The notes under the pieces were generated by a model. The model saw only the letters and a list, made by a program, of their open reading frames with translations, was not told where the DNA came from and did no database searches. DNA of 64,000 nt from assembly GCA_006937955.1 (NCBI GenBank), contig SSNP01000031.1, positions 1,747,718 to 1,811,717 of the forward strand, given 5' to 3'. Position numbers and translations under genes: made by a program. Positions 1 to 12,700 of the stretch are shown here, in pieces. Within the stretch, counting starts at the first letter, position 1. Every line of letters begins with the position of its first letter. The DNA is from Pachypanchax playfairii (Eukaryota > Chordata > Actinopteri > Cyprinodontiformes > Aplocheilidae).

Positions 1-3000
1 TACCAATGTTGACTCTCGTTTGTCCTCTCGTTTTATCCAGAGCTTTTCTCGTAGCAGCCTTTTCTGCCTCTGACTTTCTTTTTTTTGGCAGTTTAGCGGG
101 GCGAGCCGTGACAAGTAGCGAGGAGCGAGAGGGTGTGATAGAAGGGGTGCAGGCAAGGTATCTGATTGGTTCCTCTCCTCTTCCTGGAAATGACCAATCA
201 CTGCCATCCGGTGCGGATGACCGTGGTTGGTCAGAGTTATTGTAGGCTTGCAAGTCTCAGAGAGGTCTGATTTTTTTTGCTCCTTTTTATGAATACACAA
301 TGCATTGACTAGTCTCAGTATGGAAGGACCTTTTCACCCAGTATAAAAAAAAGTGTTTCTGAACAGGATTACCAATTATAACTTTTATGTTAATCACAAT
401 CATAACGATATTATATAACTAGGTTTTTGATACAAAAATATTCAATCATACCCAGGTTTGTTTACTTGTGCCTACGTGTGCATGCATAGTCTTGTGGCGA
501 TGATATTATCATTATTGATTACAACTTTTGCATTGTGTCATTTCCTGAAGGGGCGGGGCTTAGCTCCAGAGAGCTCAGCTTCTCAAAATGGCTGTTTACG
601 TGCAGAGAAATTTGAATTTCCAACGACATTATCTGGGTAGCTTAGTCAGACTTTTCAAAGTCAAGCTAAGGTGTATACATGCATTTCAAAAGTTCGATTT
701 CAGTTGGGCTAAGGCAATCATTTGAATTTTTCTTGCAACATACTGACAGAGTTTGGAGGCATTTCAGCGACAGCTTCTGCACTGTGGAATGTGATAATTT
801 GATTGTTGTATTTGCATCACGAGGAGGTCCACAAAAATCTTCGTTGGCCCTTAGCAAACCCAGGGAGGGATTTTACAGAAAATATTTGTAGGCTTCCGGG
901 ATTCTAGTGTTAATAATGTTGATTATTGTTCTTATTATGACAAATTTGGCTTGACATATCAAAGCAGTGATACAAAGTGATGTGAAAGTTCTAGGAAAAG
1001 GCAACAGATGGAGGCTTAGTCATGACGGTAAAAATAATCTTTATGATGCGTGAAACATCCAAATCTTGACTTGAGCCAAAAAAAATTTAAATGATCTAAA
1101 TTTTGCTATAGCTATAAAATATTTGATTAGATTTATTACAAAAAAAACATCTAAAAATGTTTGTGTAATTTCTCCAAATTTGAAATGAAATGAAAAATAC
1201 TTTATTTATTCTCAGTGAAGATTCAAAGTGAAGATTCCTTAGATTAGTTGTTCCAGACAACTCAGTGGCTGAACACAAAGTTTTTATTAATGAAAATAAT
1301 TTTTAAAACTTATATCAGTTTTTGACTAATCAAACTCTGAGGCAAACAGAGTTTACTAGTTTTGAAGATGTATCAACACTGGCATGTAATAATGTTATGA
1401 TCCAAACATTCTTCTCAGAGGTAAAAATTGTTAGCTGTATAGTCTATTCACCAACACGGGCAATTTATTGGAATGAACTATAAAAAAAACAAGAAAACAT
1501 GGCAGCTTCAGTTACCGTGAAACAGTTTTGTCTTCTAGAAATGCCTCAAAATTTATAAATCTAAATAAATTAAAAGATACTTCTGATCATTTAAAGTGCA
1601 GAAATTCCATGCACAGTTGATATCTTACCTGCTTCAATAGTTCAAGTAACGTCAGTTTGAGGGATTTCAGGCTGGTTTTAACCAAACTGACTGGCTGACG
1701 GCTGGCCTGAGTGAGACAAAGTGTAACGGAAATTTATGAAAACTATTTTATAACCCTTTATAGTGCCATAAACGACCCATTACATGGTTATTTCTGTAGA
1801 ATCTTCTGGGTATTTTCAAGTAAAAATGGGAGCAGCTGATACTAGCTGTAGCACTTCCAGTGCAGCATGTGACTTTCTGCCTCAATAACCATGTAAACCA
1901 AAATTGATAGCTGTGTTAAGGTTTATAAAATGGTGTTCTGATGAAATGCAGTAAAAATTTTGAGAACTTGAGTTATTAGTGAGTAACAATCCACTTTGGT
2001 CTTGGACCCTCTAAACTTCGCCGTTAGCTTGCCAATTAAACTCTGTACCTCTAAAATGAGATTATTCAAAGAACTGGTGAGAGATTAAATGCTTCCAGTT
2101 TTTGCACAGAACTTCAATTTGAAGGATGAAAATGCTCCCTTTGTTTTCATGTTTTCAGTCACTTTGTAACTCTGGTTTGAAATGTGCCATAAAAAATGTA
2201 CTTATTTAACTACGACAACAAGCTAGACATGTAACTGCAAACAAACATTTGTTTAGCACGATGCGGACAACTCTTTTACTTTATTTAATGTTTCTGGAAC
2301 ATATATGTGCGACAGTTCTGCATGTGCTTTTTAAATGCAAGAATCAGTACGTCGATTCTTTGTTGGAAATAATACTGATGTACAAAAAATCTTTGATGCA
2401 TCGTTCTCATTGTAATAACATCGTTTTTTTTTAATCGTACCTGCCACCTCCTACATTTTTTATCGGGGGAGTGGGGCACTGAGCCTTTTGCATATCACAT
2501 GACAATACAGATAAAAATGGACAGAAATAAAATCAAAAGAACGCAGGGATATGTAGTATATGTGCATAGGATTTGACTGCCTTACAGTCTGCACCACAGG
2601 GCCCAAAAATAACCAATACAAAATAAATAAAAAAAATCTTGTAAACTTTGTATATTAAATGTCTTTTTTGTAGTCAGGTGATGAATTAATAAGCAGTGTG
2701 TTGGTTAACTCTATTAGAATCATTTACATGATGAGTTTCATGGTTGATATAATTTATCTTAACCTCTTGCCTTTAAAAAGACATTTTACTTCAAGATACA
2801 TGATATAAAATTAAATGTTTATGTTACCAGAAATGTATAAAATAGCTTAATGTATATTTATTCTTTTACGTAAAATGTATTTAAATCAAAACGTAGGCCC
2901 TCAGGCATGTTCAAGTTGTGGCAAAAACTAATTCTATGAATATTCAAACTCTTAATGCTGCAATCCAGAAACTACAGTGCTGCAGAATGACAGCTGAGTG

Positions 3001-3664
3001 CTCTCCTGTTTTCAGATGATTATTCCATGATCAAGTTTTACACTAGCGTGTTCACCTGTGATGCATAACCAAAATAGCAGCGGTGCTTTCATTGATGCTG
3101 GATTGCAGTTTTAAGGTATTTTTGTTTTTATATACTTATTTATTTGGCCTTCATTGCAATACAGTATTTTGAAACGTTATAGTTCATGTGTTTATTATTT
3201 TTCAAGAAGCTGCAATCCATAGAGTGTGAGGGATGTTCTACCCACATACTGAAGAGATACTTCAGATCTTTTGCTAGGAATTTCTGTGAAAAGGATAGGA
3301 GCCATTACTATCTAACCTGTTGTATTTCCCTTTTTGAACAACCTCAGTTTGGAGAAACAGAGATTAGCTCTGACAAGCTAACGGCTAGTCTGAGTAGGTT
3401 CCGTTACAGCTAGCTGTTGCACTTCCTGTCCAGTTTGGGGCATTTTGGACACAGATATCATAATTTATCTGCCACCATAATCATCTAAGGCAGAATCAAC
3501 AGCAGTGTGTGAAGGTTTTAGAAATGAACTGCTATAAAATTGAAAAAAAAAATCCGATTTGAGTTAATATCAGACAGAACAGTCCACTCAGATGAGTTGT
3601 TACCCATCACAATGTTAATTGTTCGTAACCTTTCCACAGAAACGCACTCTTAAGATGTGAACTC
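1..3664. other. Gene-free AT-rich stretch
   Basis: No open frame here looks like a real exon; the open frames present are 60-80 codons and resemble no family I know. The first 250 bases include CCAAT-type motifs in both orientations (near 166 and 194), which suggests an old dispersed repeat, but I cannot name it. The rest is AT-rich with short homopolymers. Confidence 0.5.
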
Positions 3665-3724
3665 TTTTTTTTTTTTTTTTTTTTTTTTTNNNNNNNNNNT
3701 TTTTTTTTTTTTTTTTTTTTTTTT
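3665..3724. repeat. Poly-T tract containing a 10-base assembly gap
   Basis: Uninterrupted T runs flank ten N at 3690-3699, so the true length of the tract is unknown. It could be a plain homopolymer, or the poly-A tail of a minus-strand retrocopy lying at 3725 and above. I see no canonical AATAAA just before the tail on that strand and no flanking target-site duplication, so the retrocopy idea is weak. Confidence 0.9.
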
Positions 3725-5252
3725 GAAGGTTTTTCCGTGTTAGCTGCAGTGGTACGGCGGGCTGCCTCTGAAACCTGAGAAGATATTTGATTCTATTTTG
3801 CAAGCAAAACTTGTTTCTTTGAAAGTCACCAACGACAAACAAACTAAAATTTCGTTCATAAATCAAAAGTTGTTTACTTCTATTTTTGGTTTTCCCACCA
3901 TTTTGGAAGTTCACCCAATTCGTCATATTCAAGCGCCCTTTAACATCACAGCCACACAATCCTTGATTAATTACATTTCCGATATTCGTGAAACTCTCAG
4001 GTGTTACAAACGAGCCCAGAGGTAAGTTTCTGCCAAATGCAGAAAATATTCAAACCCAGAATTTAAACAGGTCTGAATTAAACCTAAATAAAAATCAAAA
4101 TGCTTAAAAAACACACACAGCTTTTGTTTTCTCTTGCTCTTGAGCCTCACGTCATTTTTTGTTTTCTTGTTGTTGAATTCAACTTAAACATTATGTATTA
4201 TTTGCCACATAAAGGAAGATGAGTTTCTTTCTTTTAAAATCTAAAGTAAAATTACAAGGAATATTATAAAATATGCTATAGAAACAGTGTTTGATGTTTA
4301 CAGAGTCCTGACATTATAGACAATGTTTGAACTTTTTGTTGAATAAAGTGGAAGATAACTGCAGCTAGAGCAGGACCTAACAGAGTAACATTTATCTTAT
4401 ATATTTTAAAAAAGAGGGTATATAACACCAATCGACCTATTTATGTTTCTAAAGTAGATTTATAACAGTATTTTTCTTGGCAGCTATTATTCTGCACAAT
4501 TGAAACATACATATATGTATATATATATAAAAATACATATATATACATATATAATTTATATATTTGGTGGAATTTCTGACTTGAATTAGGCCTACTGGAT
4601 GTACTACCTTAATTAACTTGAGGTTTCTTTTGAAATAAGCCATGCCCCATCGATAAGCCATACCCTCCAGACCCTCTGATGTTGTGTGGTGGATGTTTTA
4701 TTGTTGGTACTTTTCTTTATAAAGGTAGTTATTGTAGGTATGATTGCGTTTGTATTTATTATTAGTGTAAGTACATTTGATTGATATGATTTGTTTGAAC
4801 AAAGGGAATGTATTCATATTTCAGGTGATTTTTTTCCCTGAGTCATTTAAATAAATTATTAAATCTCTAACTACTGAGTTGTTATTTAAAGTCCGAGTGG
4901 GAGCGTGTTAGTTTTAAGCACTGTGTTTGTCTTAAATATGCTTATGATTGTACATCTTGTTCAACTTTTCCTGCTGAATTAAGTTTAAAAACAATATGTA
5001 GATTCAAATATTTGGATTTTTGTATATTTTAATGTATAGAATATGCAACTTTGCACCAAAAGGAAACATTTAACCCTGTGCAGCCAAACATAATGTATTT
5101 GAATTAATACTTTTCTCAAAACCCTGCTGTATTTAATGTGTATTGGGTTTTCTGCCCTCTGGTGGCCAATCTAAGTAGCTACTACAGGAAAGTGCCAATT
5201 TTAATTACACTATTCTTGCATAAATATGTAAAAAGTATATAATAAATTGACA
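3725..5252. other. Gene-free AT-rich stretch with one weak exon candidate
   Basis: An open frame from 3798 is followed immediately by a good splice donor (GTAAGT after the AGAG at about 4021). The translation resembles nothing I recognise, so I do not call a gene. Around 5154-5165 there is a CTCF-like word (GCCCTCTGGTGG, minus orientation) inside a short sequence that recurs near 28.3 kb. Confidence 0.4.
4496..4563. repeat. TA/TACA microsatellite
   Basis: Imperfect run of TA, ACATA and TATG units. It is seen directly in the sequence and is probably length-polymorphic. Confidence 0.85.
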
Positions 5253-5260
5253 GGGAAATT

Positions 5261-5645
5261 GTTCCCAGACACCAAACACAGTTAAACCCTCAGACAGAAG
5301 AAGAACCACAGACTCAGAATATAAAGCTTAGAAGTTTTACTTGCCGCAAGGAGTGAGTACAGTTACAGCAGTTACAGCATCCCCACACTCACTGAACAAG
5401 ATATTACAGATTCATCATTATAAAGGAAGAAGGTTCATGAAGTCCGTCCCTCTTTAACAGATAACAAAATCACATGTTGGTTTTCCCCACCGAAGTGGTC
5501 ACGAAGCAGCACACATGCAGATCAAAATTTATTACGGTACTTCAGACCTTATCTTAAAGCAGGTCTCCCTAATGAGGCCTATACTCACATACAGCTTGGA
5601 GCAAAAACTCCTTCAGATCAAAAGATACTTTTCTACTTCTATCAT
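5261..5645 (-). mobile_element. LTR-like insertion flanked by an 8-bp direct repeat
   Basis: The 385-bp segment is bounded by the identical 8-mer GGGAAATT at 5253-5260 and 5646-5653, which marks it as an insertion. Read on the minus strand it has the make-up of a solo LTR: a promoter-like first half, an AATAAA signal near 5530, then a short GC-richer part ending close to a CA. The canonical TG...CA ends do not sit exactly against the direct repeats, and eight bases is longer than the usual LTR target duplication. No gag or pol sequence is adjacent. The class is therefore uncertain; a terminal-inverted-repeat element is less likely because the ends do not match each other. Confidence 0.4.
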
Positions 5646-5653
5646 GGGAAATT

Positions 5654-8496
5654 AATCACTTGTTCATAACTCTCTTGCACTAGAAGTTTAACACTCAGAT
5701 GTTAGAGTAAATAATAAAATCATGATGAGATTAAACATATTTTCTTCATAAATCTATCATTTGTATTCAACTAAACGATCAAATTGGGGAAACATGATGC
5801 ATGCAATAATAACATACAACAAAACAAAGAGCAATCAAACAATCTGTACCGACTCGTTTCTGGTCGGCTTTACTGTTTAGACTCCTGCATGTTTTCCATT
5901 GTGTCGCAAACGTTTCATTTCACTTTAAAATGTTTGTCATGTAACAGCAGACACAAAAAATTGCTAGCTAACTGTATGCTAGCTGGAAACAAAAATATTT
6001 TAGTCCACTGAAGTCCAAGAATAGAAAAGTTTGCCATCTTAATCCAGCAAAGATTTAACAAGAAGAGAAAAACTACAGAAACGACGTGCTGCGTCCAGAC
6101 TATTACCAAATATTCACTTTTAAAATCTGCTTGTATAAATGATTCTTAATAGAAGTTGAAATCTGAAATTACTGGAAGGCTAATCTAGTCAAAATAGTTG
6201 CTGCTGTTTTATTTTCAGACTGACTTCCAAATGTGTCACCAGTCCTCTGCTGGAAGCAAATAACAGTGTTTCCTAAAATACTGAATATTTATTTTAATGT
6301 AAGAGTGAGAGAGTTGGACCACCTGGTAATGTTGACTCTGACTATTGTTCATTACACTTAGCTGCAACTGACTATATCACTAAAATAGCTTTTCAATTTC
6401 AGCCTTCTGTACTCCTTCTCTGGTCACAGATAAAATAAAACTGAAAATTACATATGAGGAGGAAACTTAACGAGAGTCCACCACACAATCCTCTCCACCA
6501 GTGTCATCTGGTGTCATGGAGCGAGTTAACGAGATGTCAGCTGTTCTCAATCACAGATCTGCACAACCAGATTCCTGATTCACAGTTCCAGGATCAGTTT
6601 CATGCCTCTTTCTGCTCAACAGCAACAACTCTTCTTCACAATGTGTCATATATTTAGGATTTATTCTGCAACAGGCCTCGCAGCACATGTTTACACGATG
6701 TTGCAGTTTTCAGCCTGATTTCAGTTAGTTGATATTAAAATATAAAGAGGTGGATCAAGCGTCTCCGCCTTGTTCCATGATTTAAAAGTAAAGCCTTGAT
6801 ATCCAGTTTACAGCACCTGCCATGTTGTATTTTTCAGACTTAAAGTCCCACCTACTTACATCATTACATCAAAGTAAGACATACTTACAGAAATCAAGAC
6901 ATTAAAAGTATTATCTTTGATGGAAAAGGTCGCTACAGGCTCAGGGCTGAAATGTCAAAAGGATAAAAGAAGCTACTTTTCAGTAACATTTTGTAGGAAT
7001 ATTTTATTTCTATCATGCTGCTAAAATCAAAATAAAACTGGCAGATTTAAGGAATTAAAGTTTATTTATAATAAGATCATATTTTTAGTTTTTATTTAAG
7101 GATTTTTCAGCTGTAATCTGGCACCGCTAAGCAGCAGCTGTAGTAGCGCATGTTAAACACATGAATGTCTCATAGGTGCATGAAAAAAGCACCAAAAATG
7201 AGCAAAAAGCAGCAAGTTTAAGACGTCAAAAAAGATCCACAACAACCATGTTGGAGCAAACATGTTAAAAAGAACCTCAGATGAGGACTGCGATGCAAAA
7301 TGACCACAGATATGATCACATAAACAATCTCCAAAATAATCAAATATGCATGAAGTGAAAGGCATAAACGCACATCAAAGATATTAAAAAGTTGCAGGGC
7401 AAAAGTTCCTGATGTCTGCAAATAGTCTTTGTAAATAAATCAAGAACTAAACATCAGCGCCATCTTGTGGTAAACAGAAATCACAGCATCACTGATGGAT
7501 GAAAATTCTTCTCCATTAAGTTATTTTTAATTAAATATTCAGTAAGAGAGATGATTATTCTATCAGGCATCTCAACATAAATGATTTAATTGCAACAACT
7601 TTTCTTAAATAACTAAAATCAAAAGGTTTTACTTTGGAGAACCAACTAAATACCAGAATAACTAACAGAATATTATTCAGGACTGATCGGATTTCTGTTT
7701 TAAAGATAAAAATATTTCCAGAGAACATTCTGAAAGTAAAAACAACCACAATTTAACCAACAAGAAGTTTTTTTGCAACAGCAAAAACAAACATTTAGAA
7801 TTTCAATGCCGACTAAGGAAACAAAAAGCAAAAGAAATCCCATTAAATGTAGAATCGTCTGAAGTTACATCAGTAAACTGATACATGCAATTATCAATAA
7901 AGTAGTAACACTTATATTAGCATGTTAACAGATCTAAGGTTTATGTTGTACTATATTGTCTTCAGTTATGGTGGTGATAAAGCAGATGACGGTGAGACTG
8001 TCACCAAAGACCTTCGATTCTTCTCATGATTCTCATGAAAGATGGTTGAAAATCAAATCTCAGCTTCGGGGGCGAAAGCATGTGGCTTCACCGCCTGACT
8101 GGGTTGCAACTGCTGGTGACAAATTATAAACGCCATCCGCGGTTCTTTGAATGTTCGCGAAGGTTATTGATTTCCTGGTATTAGTCATAAGGACTTTGGA
8201 ACAACTCGCAAGACGGAATAGTCACAATTCAGTTCCTGCAGTTAGACATTTTGGGAAATATGAGACAACTTTGACAAGAGTTGGTGTCCAAATTGATAAT
8301 AAAATGTGTAAATTGCAAACAAATTGAAAACAAATTCATGTAATTGTTGCAGTTGGTTTGCAATGCTTCAAACTTAGTGTTTTCAACTCAAAATTAGCTT
8401 ATTTCTTTGCAGTTTTGTGTCTATAATCCAATGCAGTTGCAGCCCAGTGGTTTTAAAGCCTCCCCATCCTGTTTACAGATGTGTTCACCTCTGGTT
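5654..8496. other. Gene-free sequence downstream of the GPCR
   Basis: This is the 3' side of the minus-strand GPCR and may contain its 3' UTR. I found no convincing exon or repeat family. At 7459-7470 there is another CTCF-like word in minus orientation (CCACAAGATGGCGC when read on that strand). Confidence 0.4.
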
Positions 8497-9705
8497 TTAC
8501 ATTGGTGACGCTACAGTTGGAAGTGTTGACAGAGGTCTGTACATCCGTGTGTCACTTTGGGACGTCTGGCTGTAGATGTTGTTGAGTGGAATGGCGAACT
8601 GCCCGGCTTGTCCCGACCCCTCTTCGGCGTTTATGGCGTAAGGCACCTTTGAAATGATGGCCATGTTTAATTTGAAGAGCATGTTATGGAGAGCTGTACG
8701 GTACTCTTTTCGGACCAGGCAGTAGATGACCGGGTTAAAGCAGCTGCTGGTGAAAGCCAAACAGTTAGCCAGAGGGAAGAAGTACGTCTGAGCCGTGTAG
8801 AAGGATTTGCTGATATCAGTGATGTCGAGTTGGATCAGGGCGCTCCAGAGTGTGAGGACATTGTACGGGAACCAGCAAGTGCAAAACGACAGCACCACCA
8901 CCGCCACAGATTTTGAAATATCGGCTTTTCGCCGAGAGCTGCCGCCGCCTTTGAGTTTGTGCCTGCAGAGGAACCGCAGCAGAAGCAGGTAGGAGAGGAC
9001 GATGATGGTATACGGCAGCAGAAAGCCCAGCACCACTCGCAGGAGCTGGTTTATGCCAAGCCAGGCCGTACCAGCTGGGAAGCGGAGCAAGCACGCCATG
9101 TCGTCGTTGCCCCCCACGTGTTTGAGGTCTGCAAAAACAGCTCGGGGTGCGGCCGCGATGAGCGCTCCGACCCAGATGAAAGCTGTGGCAACAGGGAAGG
9201 TGCACGATCGGTTGCACAGGGAGCCGCTCGGTTTCAGAGCTGTGGCCACATAGCAGTAACGGGTCAGACTCATGGCTGTCAGGAAAAAACAGCTAGCATA
9301 AACGTTCAGTCCCGTGAGTAAAGACACGGCCTTGCAAGCGGCTAAACCAAAAGGCCAGCTGTAGTCCAGCGCGATGTCCACAGCCCAGAAGGGTAAGGCC
9401 AGAGAAAAGAGCAGGTCAGCCAGGGCCAGGTTGAAAACAAAGACGTTGATGGTGCCATTGGTGATGGTGTGGGTGGAGTAGAGCAGGAACATGACTAACA
9501 AGTTACCCATCACTCCTGCTGTAGCCACAATAAAGTACACCACAGAGATAAGTATTCTCAGCCAGGGGGATCCATCATCAAGCATGTCAGTGCCGTTATA
9601 AGGGCTGTGAAAAACCAGCAGGGAGTTGTTGTAAAATGGACAGACGCTGCAGCCGTTCAGGTTGCTGATGTAGAAATCAGCGATCTCATAATCAATATTT
9701 GACAT
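8497..9705 (-). CDS. rxfp3-like: Relaxin-3 receptor-type GPCR (RXFP3/RXFP4 family), intact single exon
   Basis: A 402-residue class A GPCR, complete from ATG (9705) to TAA (8497-8499). Family members bind relaxin-3 or INSL5-type peptides at the plasma membrane and signal through Gi/o. Visible landmarks: N-glycosylation sequons at N26 and N37; TM1 about 50-76 with GN; TM2 about 86-110 ending LPFWAV; WPFG in the first loop; C124 and C205 for the conserved disulfide; TRY at 148-150 in place of DRY, which is normal for this family; TM4 about 171-193; TM5 about 218-244; CWFP at 277-280 in TM6; NPVIY at 324-328 in TM7. The RILISVVY, LALP-FWAV and YCLVRKE-type segments match RXFP3 as I remember it. 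The N-terminus is short compared with human RXFP3. Teleosts have several RXFP3-like paralogues and I cannot say which this is. The tail is Ser/Thr-rich. No frameshift or in-frame stop is present. Confidence 0.92.
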   Translation of the reverse strand: MSNIDYEIADFYISNLNGCSVCPFYNNSLLVFHSPYNGTDMLDDGSPWLRILISVVYFIVATAGVMGNLLVMFLLYSTHTITNGTINVFVFNLALADLLFSLALPFWAVDIALDYSWPFGLAACKAVSLLTGLNVYASCFFLTAMSLTRYCYVATALKPSGSLCNRSCTFPVATAFIWVGALIAAAPRAVFADLKHVGGNDDMACLLRFPAGTAWLGINQLLRVVLGFLLPYTIIVLSYLLLLRFLCRHKLKGGGSSRRKADISKSVAVVVLSFCTCWFPYNVLTLWSALIQLDITDISKSFYTAQTYFFPLANCLAFTSSCFNPVIYCLVRKEYRTALHNMLFKLNMAIISKVPYAINAEEGSGQAGQFAIPLNNIYSQTSQSDTRMYRPLSTLPTVASPM

Positions 9706-9772
9706 TTTTCAACCCTGAAGGTTTCCCTGATGGAGGTGCGAGTTGTTCTTGGAAGGTCAAACGCTGGATTTC

Positions 9773-9779
9773 TTTATAT
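9773..9779 (-). promoter_or_regulatory. Possible TATA box of the GPCR gene
   Basis: TATAAAG on the minus strand, about 70 bases upstream of the GPCR start codon, which would leave a short leader. It is a single motif match in AT-rich DNA, so the call is tentative. Confidence 0.25.
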
Positions 9780-12700
9780 GAATTTAAAAAAATAAATAAA
9801 AATCTTGCTGTATGTTTATTAGATGAGAGTCATCTGCCCCTGCAAGGGAAGAGGAAATTATTATTATTACCTCATAGACGTTGCGGTTTATGAGCACATA
9901 AGTGGATTAGCTTTGTCAGATAAATGAATTAGACTGAAGTGTCGGCCACAGAGGCACTCTGAGTGGATCTCTAAAGAAAAAAACATCTGGATTTTAATTT
10001 CAAGCCATGCAACTGATTTTACAGTCTCGTGGACAAACATATCAGACTTTCCCTCGGGCTCATTATTTCACTCACTGACGCATCCGAAAAGAAAGACGCA
10101 AAACTACAGGTGGTAATTTAGGTGGATTTTTCACTTAATCACAATTTAAATGCAGTAGAAGATCTATCAGATAACACAGATGTGTTGCTCCTAAAGAGCT
10201 GCCAGATGTTTTAATGGGAAATGCTAGAATTAAAAATGTCACACAAAATAACATTCTGGAACTTTTTCATTAGATTTTGTCTTTAAATATTAATTATATT
10301 AAACTTCAGACTATATTGATATTTGAATCTAAAAATATTTGTACAGTTATGTTTGTTTTTGGTCTCAATTCGTTTGAAGAAGACAGCTGTGAGTAAAATT
10401 AAGTTTATATTAAAAAATATATATTTCTTCTATTTTTTAAGAACTATTAACAAAAAAAAACGTCCTGATAAAGACTAAATTTTAATGATAAGGGTCCAAA
10501 CCAATCTATTCTAAAACAGTGTCACTGAATACAATTAACAGCGTCATCAAATAAATCCAAACTGAAACGTCAAATCAAACAGACAGGAAGTTAGACACTT
10601 TTGTTTTTATAAAGAAGTAAATCTTACCGAAAATTTGAAAGTTGCTCAATCTTCTGCAGGGTTTTCGCTTTTCCTGAGCACAAGCTCTGCTCAAGGATTT
10701 GGACAACAACAACAATGTAGATGTCACCCAGCCTGGATTTATGCTCCACCCCATCGTGTTTATTCATTCTGTTTCTTCAGAAACACCCAGAATGTAACTG
10801 AAACACTCCAGATATCAAGATACAATAAATTACATAGAAATTACACAAAAAATGCTCAAATTGGTTTAAAATCTGGGAAGTTTGATCAGGTTTTAATTAG
10901 CATAAAGCTAATTTTGTCTCTTTATGAACGATCTTTGAACCCCTAAACTTTTTGTTTTCTTGTTTCCTGTTTAGAGTCCTTGTTAGAGATAACAATCATC
11001 ATCTCCTATTATCCCTATTATTTTCACAGACAACCTAAAATGATAAACAAACAATAAAAAACAAAACTCTAAAATATCAACAATTTGATCCAAATCATCA
11101 GTTGTTTTTAGATCCATTCAAACAAAACTGACCAAATTGACTTTTTTCCCTTATTCTCACCGGTCTCATAATCATTTATTCATCACAGCACAAAAACAAT
11201 GTAAATAATGAATCTTCCACATGCACCAAACTTTGTGATCTCACAGGGTTCTGCGGTTCTTTGTTAATGAAGTAGTGTTGCTACAACCACCTGCTGTACA
11301 GGGTTTCACAGTTTTATCAACAAAAACACAAACTTATGAAAGCTTTTCAATGTCCGTGTAGGATGTAAACAAAGAACTGCATTCCAAAATCAAGACGGAA
11401 GCTCATAAAAACATTCATACTTGTCTTATAAGTGTCAAACAACACAAATTTGCTCCATGTTTCATTAAAAAGATTATTATTCTTCTAAATTCTTCATACA
11501 GTCAGGATTAGCTTATCCTGATCCATCCCTTTAGTTATGCTGCTATAGGCTTAGACTGTGGACATACTGACCACATGTCTTCACTCTGCTGTCTCTCTTT
11601 ACTCTCCATGTTTGTATTTATTATTGTTGCTGCCATTAACTTTATCTCTGTTTATCTTTCTATAGACATGACGAGTGGCCCAAATCCATCAGTGTTTGTC
11701 TCTTCCCCAGTCGGCTGAGGCAGAAGGCCGTCCATCCTGGTTCTGGTTCTGCTAGAGGTTTCTTCCTGTTAAAAAGGGAGTTGTTCCTTTCCACTGTTGC
11801 CAATTGTGCTGATCAGGATGGGGGATTGCACTGAATTAACAATTCAACCCAATCGACTGCTTCCTTAGATAGAAAATGCCTTAAAATGACTGTCCCTTTA
11901 TAAATAAACATGAATTAAACATTTTATTGTGACCTGAACGTGTCACAAACACTTTAAATCCTTTTGCATGTGAACAAACGAAACAATGTGACTAATAAAT
12001 TAAAAAGAGCAAAGAATTAATTAATTAACTACTATTATTTGTTTGTGATTTCTTTTTTCCACGGTCCTGCCTAATGCATTTATTTTGCTGTAGACACATC
12101 CAGTAACTGTTTGAGGACATATGGTCATCATCTTGTACAGCATATTGACACTGTTGCTAAAACGTATTTTGAGCCTTGTGTTTAAACTTTAAAAGCACTT
12201 TTGATTTTATTGTAGCGTTTTTGTTTTGCTTTTCTATTTATACCTGGGGCGTTGCTTCCAGATTAGATAGAGCTGCAGAAATGACTCTTCATTATAAATC
12301 GTTGATGGTGGAAAGAACATCAGCAGTGAATACCTAAATGAGATTAGGACGCAAAAGGCGGAAGAGTGAATAAACTGATTTATGCAGGTCTGTATAAACT
12401 GAGGCACTATCATTAATTAACTGGACAAAACACACCACTCCCTGAGTTTTCAATCAGCAACATGCTGCAGAAAGTCATAAACCATTAGACAACATGACCT
12501 GAGTGTCACCTCTTAGCAGCTTAAACACCAAGTTTACAAGCATTTGAAAAAAGGAACAAGTCAGGGATAAGAATTAATCCATGAGAGCCGAGTCACAAAG
12601 ACTGAGGTGACCTGAGGCTATGCGGAGTTCAGTGGTTTATACTTCAACATGTTTATATAATATCCTGTAAACAGCAAATGTTCAACATTCTTCTGCATCA

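Noticed and set aside
8686..9321. Open frames overlapping the GPCR gene on both strands
   Set aside because: Shadow frames caused by the GC-richer coding exon; only the 402-residue minus frame has family motifs.
10635..10946. A 103-codon open frame
   Set aside because: No similarity to a known family, weak start context and AT-rich composition like its surroundings.
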